Notes: generated by a model not told the origin, from the sequence alone. A DNA stretch of 7,647 nt from Acetobacteraceae bacterium (GCA_947478535.1 CANJXD010000271.1:1-7647), one strand, 5' to 3'. Shown: positions 1 to 6,765, counted from the first letter of the stretch. A program made the numbers and translations.

Positions 1-47
1 GATGTCAGCCACTGCATGCCTCCGCGGTAAAAGACCATCTTGAGCAT
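1..47 (-). CDS. Probable 5' end of an unidentified leftward gene (partial)
   Basis: Reading leftward from an ATG at 47-45 gives an open frame to the window edge beginning MLKMVFYRGGMQWLT. An AGGTGG Shine-Dalgarno-like motif lies at 60-55, 7 bases upstream of the ATG, and is the main reason to call this a start. A second in-frame ATG at 38-36 is possible but less well spaced. Only 15 codons are visible, too few to name a family or judge codon use. It is head to head with the 321-869 gene. It could also be a chance open frame; the edge of the window prevents a decision. Confidence 0.35.
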   Translation of the reverse strand, partial: MLKMVFYRGGMQWLT

Positions 48-320
48 GCGCTTTCCACCTGCCGGCGTCACGGACCCACGCTCAGGAGACTGTCGCAGGC
101 GCGAGCGTTCCCGTTTCGGCACGGTGGTCTGGCAGAACCGCCATGACGCCACGGGTCGGCTGCACCGAGGAGATGGCGGCCGCCGGCGGGGCGCTGATCT
201 TCGCGCGTTCCGCACGGCGGTAGCCCGCCAGGCCCCGGCGAAACACCCTGAAACCGTTGCCTTCTTGTCGCGGCACTGCCGAACGGCGAGGTTGCCCCGG
301 TCAGGACAGGATACCGCGTC
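48..320. other. Divergent intergenic spacer, no gene recognised
   Basis: This 273-bp G/C-rich stretch lies between the putative leftward gene and the rightward hypothetical gene. Several open frames cross it on both strands, but their translations are Arg/Pro/Gly-rich with no recognisable motif, as expected for chance frames in G/C-rich DNA. I see no convincing -35/-10 pair, tRNA, long repeat or strong hairpin. If both flanking genes are real, their promoters should lie here. Confidence 0.4.
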
Positions 321-869
321 ATGGGTTGGTGGGAGCAGAAGTCATCGCGGTGGCAGGCCTGCGTGGTCGCCCAGGCCGGGGGCGCGGCGATGCTCGGCGG
401 CGGGGTGTTCTTCATCCAGTTCCGCAGCCCGGACCTCAGCGTGAAGCCCTGCTTCGTGGCGATCGCCGGCGGGGCGGGCCTGGGTGGCAGCGTCGGCAGC
501 GCCGTCTCGATCCCCTATTCCGACGTCGTCCGCCAGCTCATCAACCCGAATTTTCATCCGCCCATCGGCGAATATGGATGGGGAGGGATGACGGGCAGTT
601 TCTCCTGCGAGGATATCCAGCGGGAACAGTTCGACATCGCCCAGATCGGCGCTTCCATCGTGGTGGTCGGCGCCCAGCTCGCTGTCTTCACGATCCGCGA
701 TATCGGCTTTTTCGGCGCCGGCGATGTCATCACCACGACGCGCCTGAACATCCCGCGCAACCTGCCGGCCTTCGGCACAGCCATCCTGGATACGCCGCAG
801 ATCCAGGGCGCGCTTGGCGTCGGCGCCTTCGCCTTCCGAGGCAGCATCTTCTACATCGGCGCGGGTTAG
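321..869 (+). CDS. Hypothetical Gly-rich hydrophobic protein, 182 aa
   Basis: I do not recognise this protein and assign no function. Coding is supported by the strong G/C bias at third codon positions throughout and by a CAGGA motif at 307-311, 9 bases before the ATG. A short polar start (MGWWEQKSSR) is followed by three hydrophobic or Gly-rich stretches, at about residues 15-34, 43-65 (containing GGAGLGGSVGSA) and 106-126 (containing IGASIVVVGAQLAVF). The C-terminal part, about 162-182, is again Gly/aromatic and ends GSIFYIGAG. There are three Cys residues, C14, C44 and C96. There is no clear cleavable signal peptide, lipobox or catalytic motif. The Gly spacing could fit either membrane helices or Gly-rich beta structure. 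It stands alone: the next gene starts 108 bp downstream and the upstream neighbour is divergent. Confidence 0.72.
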   Translation: MGWWEQKSSRWQACVVAQAGGAAMLGGGVFFIQFRSPDLSVKPCFVAIAGGAGLGGSVGSAVSIPYSDVVRQLINPNFHPPIGEYGWGGMTGSFSCEDIQREQFDIAQIGASIVVVGAQLAVFTIRDIGFFGAGDVITTTRLNIPRNLPAFGTAILDTPQIQGALGVGAFAFRGSIFYIGAG

Positions 870-932
870 ACCAGCCGCCCACCGCCCATACGGGATCGTT
901 GTGCCTCCGCAGCGCATGACCTACCGTCCCTG

Positions 933-955
933 TCCGCGCCGAAGTTCTGCGCGGA
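933..955 (+). terminator. Possible hairpin between the hypothetical gene and the Bug gene
   Basis: TCCGCGC (933-939) and GCGCGGA (949-955) form a perfect 7-bp G/C-rich stem around a 9-base loop. It lies 63 bases after the hypothetical gene's stop and 7 bases before the Shine-Dalgarno of the next gene. There is no T-run after it, so it is a poor intrinsic terminator. It could instead be a leader structure of the downstream mRNA, or chance in G/C-rich DNA. Confidence 0.25.
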
Positions 956-962
956 GCCTACC

Positions 963-969
963 GGGGAGG
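963..969 (+). promoter_or_regulatory. Ribosome binding site of the Bug-family gene
   Basis: GGGGAGG ends 8 bases before the ATG at 978. It selects this start over the in-frame ATG at 993 (residue 6), which would be too far from it. Confidence 0.6.
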
Positions 970-977
970 CGAAGTCG

Positions 978-2000
978 ATGTCGCAGGGACTGATGGCCGT
1001 CGGCGCGCTTGTGCGGCCGACGCGGCGCCAGGCGCTGGCGGCCTTGGCCGTGACAGCCATTTCCCCGGCCCACGCCCAGCAGGACCAGTCCGGGGCGGTG
1101 GAACGGTGGCCGCAAAGGCCGATCCGCATCATCGTCGCCCTCGCCCCGGGCGGCACCGCCGACATCATCGCCCGCCAATACGCGGAATTCCTGCAGGCCC
1201 GGCTCGGGCAGCCGGTGGTGGTGGAGAACCGGCCCGGTGCCTCGACGAATATCGGCACCGAAGCGGCCGTGCGCGCGCCACCCGATGGCACGACCCTGCT
1301 GCTGGGCGCTTCGAACCTGGCCAGCAACCCGATCGTCGGCCCCAAGCCGAGCTTCGACCCCATCACCGCGCTCGACCCCATCGGCATCGTCGCCAACTCA
1401 CCCTTCCTGCTCGCCGCCTATCCGCGCTTTGCCGCAAAGACGGCGAAGGAGATGATCGTCCTCGCCCGGCAGAATCCAGGGCGCTACACCGTCGCCACGG
1501 CGCAGCTCGATTTCCGCGTGGCGCAGTTGACCCGACGCAGCGGCATCGTCCTGGAGCATGTCGGCTATCGCGGCGGGGCGGAGGCGATGACGGCGGTGAT
1601 CGCCGGGCACATCGACATGGTCTATTCGCAGGTGCCGACCCTGCTCTCGGCCATCCGCGACGGCAGCCTGATCGGGCTTGGGGTGACGGGACGGCAGCGC
1701 TCACCCTCCCTCCCGGAGGTGCAGACCTTCCTGGAGACCGGCGAGTCCACCCTGTTCAGCGATGGCTGGTACGGCATCTTCACCCCGGCCCGCACGCCGC
1801 GCCCGATCATCGACCGGCTGGCGGCCGAGACACAGGATTTCACTCGGGATCCCCGTATCATTGCCCGCTTTGGCGATGTCGGGATGGAAGCCCAAGGCTC
1901 GACGCCGGAGCAGTTGGGCCAGGCGCTGCGCGACCTCACGGTCGATTTCGCCACGCTGGCCCGTGAACTGGCGGAGGCCGCACCGACTGCGGCGCGATAG
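978..2000 (+). CDS. Bug/TctC-family periplasmic solute-binding protein
   Basis: This is a 340-residue extracytoplasmic binding protein of the Bug (TctC) family, which captures organic acids or similar small solutes for tripartite tricarboxylate transporters (TTT). An N-terminal export signal has a twin-arginine-like TRRQAL (15-20), a hydrophobic Ala/Leu stretch and a likely cleavage after SPAHA (29-33). The mature part opens with the family pattern WPQRPIRIIVALAPGGTADI (44-63), whose Pro-Gly-Gly loop belongs to the ligand site. ENRPGASTNIGTEAA (83-97), PPDGTTLLLG (101-110) and a VGYRGGAEAM segment (195-204), matching the usual VPYKGG element, follow. Length is close to the usual 320-330 plus a longer leader. 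No TctA or TctB membrane subunit is in the window, so it is an orphan here, as is common for this expanded family. It is convergent with the CoA-transferase gene across 48 bp. The substrate cannot be read from the sequence. Confidence 0.9.
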   Translation: MSQGLMAVGALVRPTRRQALAALAVTAISPAHAQQDQSGAVERWPQRPIRIIVALAPGGTADIIARQYAEFLQARLGQPVVVENRPGASTNIGTEAAVRAPPDGTTLLLGASNLASNPIVGPKPSFDPITALDPIGIVANSPFLLAAYPRFAAKTAKEMIVLARQNPGRYTVATAQLDFRVAQLTRRSGIVLEHVGYRGGAEAMTAVIAGHIDMVYSQVPTLLSAIRDGSLIGLGVTGRQRSPSLPEVQTFLETGESTLFSDGWYGIFTPARTPRPIIDRLAAETQDFTRDPRIIARFGDVGMEAQGSTPEQLGQALRDLTVDFATLARELAEAAPTAAR

Positions 2001-2048
2001 GTGCCGGATCCCGCGCTCGGCCCGATGAAGCGAACCGGTCCGGTGGCG

Positions 2049-3236
2049 TCAGACCACGCCCTTGGCCACCAGCACGGCGATGGCCGCGGCATCGTAGCCG
2101 AGGCCGGCCAGGACCTCTGCCGTATGCTGCCCGGCATCCGGGGTGGGTGCGCGAATGCCGTCCTTGATGCCGGCGAAGTTGATCGGGCTTCCCACCATCA
2201 GCTGGTCCCCCAGCCGGGGATGATGGACGGGCTGGGCGATGCGGAGATGCCGGACCTGCGGGTCCGCGAAGACCTGGTCCATGGTGTTGATCGGCCCTGA
2301 CGGAATGCCGGCCTTCGCCAGCCGTTCGAGCCAATGGTCGGAAGGCTGGCCCTGCGTCACAGCGGCGATCGCCGCATTGATATCGGCCCGATTGGCGGAA
2401 CGCCCGGCGCTGGTGCCCCAGTCGTCCCGGTCCAGCCATGCGGGCTGGTCCAGCACCTCGCACAGCCGCGCCCAGTGCCGGCCGGAGGAGGCGGCGATGG
2501 TGATCGGCCGATCCGTGGTGGGATAGACGCCGGTCGGGATGGCGGTCGGATGGTCATTGCCGGCGGGGCCGGGGATCTCACCCGCCATCAGCCAGCGCGC
2601 GGCCTGGAAATCCGCCATGAAGACGATGGATTCGAGCAGGCTCGTCTGCACCCAGCTCCCCTCGCCACTCCGTTCGCGCTTGAACAGCGCCATCATGACG
2701 CCGAGGGCGAGCACCGTTCCCGCGGCCATGTCGGCCACCGCGATACCGGTCCGCACAGGCCCCTGTCCGGGCAGGCCGGTGATGGACATCAGCCCGCCCA
2801 TCCCCTGCACGATCTGGTCCACCCCGGCCCGCTCGGCATAGGGCCCGTCCTGCCCGAAGCCGGAGATGGACCCATAGACGAGGCGGGGATTGATCCCCCG
2901 CAGCGTCTCATAGTCCACCTTCAGCTTGAACTTCACCGGCGCCCGCATGTTCTCGACCACCACATCGGCATCGGCCGCCAGGCGCCGAAATATCTGCTGC
3001 CCCTCGGCGCTTTTCAGGTCGAGCCGCAGGCAGCGCTTGTTCCGGTGCAGGTTCTGGTGGTCGAAGCCATCCTGCTTGCCGGTGATTTCACCCTGGGAGG
3101 CATCCGGTGGCTCGATGCGAAGGACATCGGCGCCCCAGTCGCCGAGGTGGCGCACGCAGGTCGGCCCCGCCCGGGCGAGGGTGAGGTCCAGCACCTTGAT
3201 CCCCTGAAGGGGCAGCGCGGATGCTGGCGACGTCAT
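2049..3236 (-). CDS. CaiB/BaiF family (class III) CoA-transferase
   Basis: This 395-residue cytoplasmic enzyme of the CaiB/BaiF family moves CoA between carboxylic acids; formyl-CoA:oxalate CoA-transferase and carnitine CoA-transferase are known members. The N-terminus LPLQGIKVLDLTLARAGP (8-25) and GADVLRIEPP (35-44) are the standard first elements. NKRCLRLDLKSAEG (66-79), VVVENMRAP (92-100) and YGSISGFGQDGPYAERAG (121-138) follow in family order. Asp169 in GIAVADMAAG (164-173) fits the conserved catalytic aspartate that forms the acyl anhydride. GEGSWVQTSLLES (191-203) and the C-terminal region are also typical, and the length is normal. AGGAGA at 3252-3247 is the Shine-Dalgarno, about 10 bases before the ATG. 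It lies 38 bp downstream of trpE on the same strand, so it may be read from the ppiD-trpE transcript. The substrate is unknown; the facing Bug gene suggests an imported organic acid, but that is inference. Confidence 0.9.
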   Translation of the reverse strand: MTSPASALPLQGIKVLDLTLARAGPTCVRHLGDWGADVLRIEPPDASQGEITGKQDGFDHQNLHRNKRCLRLDLKSAEGQQIFRRLAADADVVVENMRAPVKFKLKVDYETLRGINPRLVYGSISGFGQDGPYAERAGVDQIVQGMGGLMSITGLPGQGPVRTGIAVADMAAGTVLALGVMMALFKRERSGEGSWVQTSLLESIVFMADFQAARWLMAGEIPGPAGNDHPTAIPTGVYPTTDRPITIAASSGRHWARLCEVLDQPAWLDRDDWGTSAGRSANRADINAAIAAVTQGQPSDHWLERLAKAGIPSGPINTMDQVFADPQVRHLRIAQPVHHPRLGDQLMVGSPINFAGIKDGIRAPTPDAGQHTAEVLAGLGYDAAAIAVLVAKGVV

Positions 3237-3274
3237 GGTGGTGCTCTCTCCTGCGCGGGTGTCCCGCCGTCTCG

Positions 3275-4780
3275 CTACCGTCGCTGGGCCGCGAAGCGCA
3301 CGGCTTCCTCTGCCGCGCGGAACAGGGCGCGCGCCTTCTGGTGCGTCTCCTGGTACTCGGCTTCCGGGTCGCTATCCGCCACCACGCCGGCGCCGGCCTG
3401 CACATGCATCACGCCGTCCTTCACCAGGGCGGTACGCAGCGCGATGCAGGTGTCCATGTCCCCATCCGCGCCGAAATAGCCGACACCGCCGGCATAGATT
3501 CCGCGTCGGGAGGGTTCCAACTCGTCGATGATCTGCATCGCCCGCACCTTCGGCGCGCCGGACAGCGTGCCGGCCGGGAATCCCGCCATCAGCGCATCGA
3601 TGGCATCGAGGCCTGGGCGAATGCGGCCCACCACCTCGCTGCTGATGTGCATCACCTGGCTGTAGCGCTCGACCTGGAACTTCTTCGTCACCCGAACGCT
3701 GCCGATTTCCGACACGCGGCCGACATCGTTGCGGCCGAGGTCGATCAGCATCAGGTGCTCGGCAAGCTCCTTTGGATCGGCCAGCAGCTCGGCCTCCAGC
3801 CGCTTATCCTCCTCCGGCGTCGCCCCGCGCGGGCGGGTGCCGGCAAGCGGGCGCAGCTTCACCTCGCCATGCTTCACGCTGACCAGGATTTCCGGGGAAG
3901 CGCCGACGAGGGAAAACCCGCCAAGGTCCCAGTAGAACAGATAGGGCGCCGGGTTCAGCCGCCGCAGCGCCCGATACAGCGAGAAGGGCGGCAGCCCGAA
4001 GGGTGCGCTGAAACGCTGGGAGGGGACGATCTGGAAAGCGTCGCCGGCGTTGATGTACTCCTTGGCCGTGAGGACATGCGCCTTGAATTCCTCCTTCGTC
4101 ATATTGGAGGTGGGCGCGGGCGGCGGCGGCAGGTGCGCAGGCGGTGCCGGGCGGGGCAGGGGGCGATCCAGCGCCGCCTCGGCCTCATCCAGCCTTGCCT
4201 GCGCCTGGTCCCAGGCTGCCTTGGCGTCGAGGCCCGGTTCCGCCCAGACCGGCGTCACCAGCGTCAGCGTATCCCGCACATGGTCGAAGACGGCGATCAG
4301 CGTCGGGCGGATCATCACGCCCTCCGGCACGCCCAGCACATCGGGGCTCAGCCCCGGCAGACGCTCCATCTGCCGGACCATGTCGTAGCCGAGATAGCCG
4401 AACAGCCCTGCGGCGATGGAAGGCAGGCCCGCCGGCATGGGCAGCCTTGTCGCCCGCACCAGGGCGCGCAGGCTGTCGAGCGGGGGGGAGGCGTCCGGCT
4501 CGAAGGCATGCGGGGCGGAAAGCGCGTTGCGGTTGATCTCCGCCTTGCCGCTACGGCAGCGCCAGACCAGGTCCGGCTCCATCCCGATGGCGGAAAACTG
4601 CCCACGCGCCGCGCCCCCCTCGACGCTCTCCAGCAGAAAGGCGTTGGGGCGGCCCTGCACGAGACGGAGGAAGGCACCAACCGGCGTATCGAGGTCAGCC
4701 ACCCTTTCGCGGAACAGCAACTGGCCTTGGCCCGCGGCCAGCGCCTCGGCGAAGGCGGCGAAGGATGGAAGGGCGCTCAC
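3275..4780 (-). CDS. trpE: Anthranilate synthase component I
   Basis: TrpE converts chorismate to anthranilate, using ammonia from the TrpG glutaminase, as the first committed step of tryptophan synthesis. The protein has 501 residues, normal for the family. The N-terminal domain carries LLES (49-52), and NPAPYLF (276-282) follows later; these elements form the tryptophan feedback site in known TrpE enzymes, so feedback inhibition is likely. The chorismate-binding domain shows GASPEILV (293-300), PLAGTRPRG (311-319), EHLMLIDLGRND (341-352), GTLSGAPKVRA (404-414), GIYAGGVGYF (427-436) and AGAGVVADSDPEAEYQET (462-479). A Pro-rich linker (207-223) joins the domains. The start is GTG at 4780-4778, overlapping the ppiD stop by 4 bases. 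No attenuator can fit immediately upstream because that DNA codes for PpiD. The feedback motifs and the ppiD context favour TrpE over the related PabB. No trpG follows within this window. Confidence 0.95.
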   Translation of the reverse strand: MSALPSFAAFAEALAAGQGQLLFRERVADLDTPVGAFLRLVQGRPNAFLLESVEGGAARGQFSAIGMEPDLVWRCRSGKAEINRNALSAPHAFEPDASPPLDSLRALVRATRLPMPAGLPSIAAGLFGYLGYDMVRQMERLPGLSPDVLGVPEGVMIRPTLIAVFDHVRDTLTLVTPVWAEPGLDAKAAWDQAQARLDEAEAALDRPLPRPAPPAHLPPPPAPTSNMTKEEFKAHVLTAKEYINAGDAFQIVPSQRFSAPFGLPPFSLYRALRRLNPAPYLFYWDLGGFSLVGASPEILVSVKHGEVKLRPLAGTRPRGATPEEDKRLEAELLADPKELAEHLMLIDLGRNDVGRVSEIGSVRVTKKFQVERYSQVMHISSEVVGRIRPGLDAIDALMAGFPAGTLSGAPKVRAMQIIDELEPSRRGIYAGGVGYFGADGDMDTCIALRTALVKDGVMHVQAGAGVVADSDPEAEYQETHQKARALFRAAEEAVRFAAQRR

Positions 4781-6681
4781 GGCACCACCTGTTGCATCAG
4801 GGTCTGGTTGATCCGTGGCTCCGCCCGGTTGCGAAGCGCGATGGCGAAGGCTGCTTCCAGGTCATCCGCCGATTGCTGCTGCACGGTGCGCTTCGCATTG
4901 GCCAGCGCGGCCGGGTCCGCCGCTGGGTCGACGGGGATGATCTCCAGCAGCTGGGCGACCGCGAAGCCGGCCCGCGTCGGCACCATCGTTGCCTCATTGA
5001 CCCGCAGGTTGAAGATCACGGGCAGCAATTCCGGCGGCACCGCGGTGCCCGGCGCCGCACCCGGCACGGGCTGGCGGGGGAAGGGCCCCATGCGTTCGCT
5101 GCGCGCGCCCTGCGCTGCGGCGGCCTCCGCGAGGGCGGCGCCGCCCCGGCTTGCGCCGAGCAGCGCCGCGGCCTTCTCCTCCTGGTAGCGGCGGCGAGCA
5201 TCGACGGTGAAGCCGAGCCGCACTTCGTCCGCGATGGCCTCGAGCGGCTTGAGCGCCGGCGGGGTGATGGCGCGCAATTCGATCGCCATGAAACCCTCGG
5301 CACCGCGGAACTCCTGCAGGCGGGGGGCGCGGCCGAGCTCGGTGGCGAAGATCGCACGCAGCGCCTCATCCTTCGCCGCGGCGGGCACCGGCAGGACTGC
5401 CGGCAGGCCTTCGGCGTCGCGGCCTTGCGCGTCGATCTTCAGTGTCGCGACGGTCAGGCCAAATCGGCGGGCCGCTTCCTCCAGCGTCGCGCCGCCGGCA
5501 ATCGCGTCCTCCACCTTGTTGGCGCGGTCGAAGGCAAGGTCGCCGGCGCGTTCGAGGGAAACATCCCGGCGCAGCCGATCCGCCACTTCCGCCAGCGTCG
5601 CCGTCGTGCCCGGCGTGATCGCGCCCACCCGCATCACATGCCAGCCGAACGGTGACTGCACCGGCGGCGTCACGCCACCGAGCGGGGCGGAGAAGGCGGC
5701 CAGGGCGAGCGGCTCGATGGGCACATCGGCGCGCAGCACATTGCCGAGCGCCAGCGCGCCGCCACCGGCGGCCTGGGCGGCTGCCTCGATCGCGGCGAAA
5801 TCAGGGGTGCCGGCCCAGGTCGCGGCGATGGCGCGGGCGGCCTCCTCGGTCGGCATCAGCGCCTGCTGCAATTCCCGACGCTCCGGCGTCTCGAACTGGC
5901 CGTGGCGCTGTTCAAAGGCGCTGGCGAGGTCGGCGTCCGTCACTTCCACCTGGTCGGCCAGGGTTTCCGCCGTCAGCACGGCGATGGTCGCCTCGCGCAG
6001 CGCGGGGGTGGAAAAGCGGTCTGGGTTGTTGGCGTGGAAGCGGGCCAGGGCGGCCTCGGTCGGAGGCTCCGGCTCGGGGGCTTCCAGCAGGGTGAATTCG
6101 GCGATCTGCGCGACGCGCTGTTCCCGCTCGAACCCCACCATGGCGCGGGCCAGCAGATCCGGTGCCAGGGCTCCGGCGCGGACGGCGCCGAACAGCTGGA
6201 TGCGCTGCATGTCGTCCCGCACGAGTTGCAGGAACGTCGCCTCGTTCATGTCGTTCTGGCGCATCCACTGGTCCAGGATCATGCGGTTGAAGCGGCCGCC
6301 GGTCTGGAAGCTGGGGATGGAGAACACATACTGCTGCACGGCGGTATCCGGCGTCGCCAGCCCGAATCGCTGGGCTTCCGCCCGCTGGGCGCGTTCGGCG
6401 ATCAGCCGTTCCACCGCCTGCATCGCCACCGCCTGGCGTAGCGGTTCCTCCGCCTCGAAGGCCGGGCCGAGTTGGCGCTGCACGCGCTGCAATTCGCGCC
6501 GGGCGGCGACCTGCGCCTCCGGCACATCGATATTGCCGCCGACCATCCGCACCACGGCGCTTTCGCGCCACAGGTTGCGGACCGTGTCCTCGATGCCCCA
6601 GAAGCCGAAGGAGACAACGAGCAACAGGAACAGGAGCTTGGCGACCCAGGTCTGGGCGAGCTTGCGGAACCAGGTGATCAT
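4777..6681 (-). CDS. ppiD: PpiD-like membrane-anchored periplasmic folding factor (SurA_N/parvulin)
   Basis: This 634-residue protein (E. coli PpiD has 623) should be anchored in the inner membrane with most of its mass in the periplasm, helping newly exported proteins fold near the Sec translocon. The N-terminus MITWFRKLAQTWVAKLL leads into one membrane helix (about 13-30, LLFLLLVVSFGFWGI). A SurA_N-like chaperone region follows: QAVERLIAERAQRAEAQRFG (88-107) and FNRMILDQWMRQNDMNEATF (131-150). A parvulin-like domain lies at about 265-352 and ends SPFGWHVMRV (343-352). A helical C-terminal region completes it. The usual first active-site His of the ASHILV strand appears replaced by Gln273 (LQQALM), so isomerase activity is doubtful, as is also known for E. 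coli PpiD. The start is chosen on N-terminal family pattern; no good Shine-Dalgarno precedes it. It overlaps trpE by 4 bases. Confidence 0.9.
   Translation of the reverse strand: MITWFRKLAQTWVAKLLFLLLVVSFGFWGIEDTVRNLWRESAVVRMVGGNIDVPEAQVAARRELQRVQRQLGPAFEAEEPLRQAVAMQAVERLIAERAQRAEAQRFGLATPDTAVQQYVFSIPSFQTGGRFNRMILDQWMRQNDMNEATFLQLVRDDMQRIQLFGAVRAGALAPDLLARAMVGFEREQRVAQIAEFTLLEAPEPEPPTEAALARFHANNPDRFSTPALREATIAVLTAETLADQVEVTDADLASAFEQRHGQFETPERRELQQALMPTEEAARAIAATWAGTPDFAAIEAAAQAAGGGALALGNVLRADVPIEPLALAAFSAPLGGVTPPVQSPFGWHVMRVGAITPGTTATLAEVADRLRRDVSLERAGDLAFDRANKVEDAIAGGATLEEAARRFGLTVATLKIDAQGRDAEGLPAVLPVPAAAKDEALRAIFATELGRAPRLQEFRGAEGFMAIELRAITPPALKPLEAIADEVRLGFTVDARRRYQEEKAAALLGASRGGAALAEAAAAQGARSERMGPFPRQPVPGAAPGTAVPPELLPVIFNLRVNEATMVPTRAGFAVAQLLEIIPVDPAADPAALANAKRTVQQQSADDLEAAFAIALRNRAEPRINQTLMQQVVP
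4785..4790 (-). promoter_or_regulatory. Ribosome binding site of trpE inside ppiD
   Basis: AGGTGG (reading 4790 to 4785) lies within the last codons of ppiD, 4 bases before the trpE GTG. It supports the GTG start and the GTGA overlap, an arrangement that usually gives coupled translation. Confidence 0.6.
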
Positions 6682-6765
6682 GCCGCCGGGGTAGCCGAGA
6701 AATCGGCACGTTGCCAGCCCGCGCCCGCATTGGTAGGGCCATGATCATTCTCTAGGGAGATACGC
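6682..6765. promoter_or_regulatory. Divergent ppiD/tpiA control region
   Basis: This 84-bp spacer must carry or adjoin the promoters of both ppiD-trpE (leftward) and tpiA (rightward). It contains a perfect 8-bp palindrome ATGATCAT (6741-6748) in a locally A/T-richer patch. A 5-bp stem GCCGA/TCGGC closes a GAAA tetraloop at 6694-6707 when read on the + strand. The tpiA Shine-Dalgarno AGGGAGA is at 6754-6760. TTGCCA (6711-6716) with TAGGGC (6734-6739) at 17-bp spacing is only a weak promoter candidate for tpiA. No strong sigma-70-type pair is visible on either strand. Confidence 0.45.

Noticed and set aside
68..415. Leftward open frames in the 48-320 spacer
   Set aside because: They run antisense into the start of the 321-869 gene, show no motif, and lack a convincing ribosome binding site.
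2001..2048. Small ACCG/CGGT repeat as a bidirectional terminator between the convergent genes
   Set aside because: The stem is only 4 bp with a 3-base loop and there is no T-run on either strand, too weak to call.
2334..3479. A 381-codon open frame on the + strand opposite the CoA-transferase gene
   Set aside because: The opposite strand encodes an intact CaiB/BaiF protein with the catalytic Asp; this frame is Gly/His/Arg-rich without motifs.
4081..4162. GGC-rich near-repeat looking like a tandem repeat
   Set aside because: It is explained by the Pro-rich linker codons of trpE on the other strand and is not a periodic array.
3221..5188. A 655-codon open frame on the + strand opposite trpE and the start of the CoA-transferase gene
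   Set aside because: It is antisense to trpE, which has every family motif. The translation is rich in Arg, His, Gln and Gly with no domain pattern, typical of a shadow frame in G/C-rich DNA.
5207..6694. A 495-codon open frame on the + strand opposite ppiD
   Set aside because: Its translation is a Ser/Ala/Arg-rich low-complexity mirror of ppiD codons. ppiD has a clear membrane anchor and SurA_N and parvulin patterns, so this is a shadow.
5912..6748. An alternative leftward frame starting in the ATGATCAT palindrome upstream of ppiD
   Set aside because: It overlaps ppiD in another frame, is dominated by Arg/Pro/Gly, and has no family pattern; the ppiD frame is the coding one.
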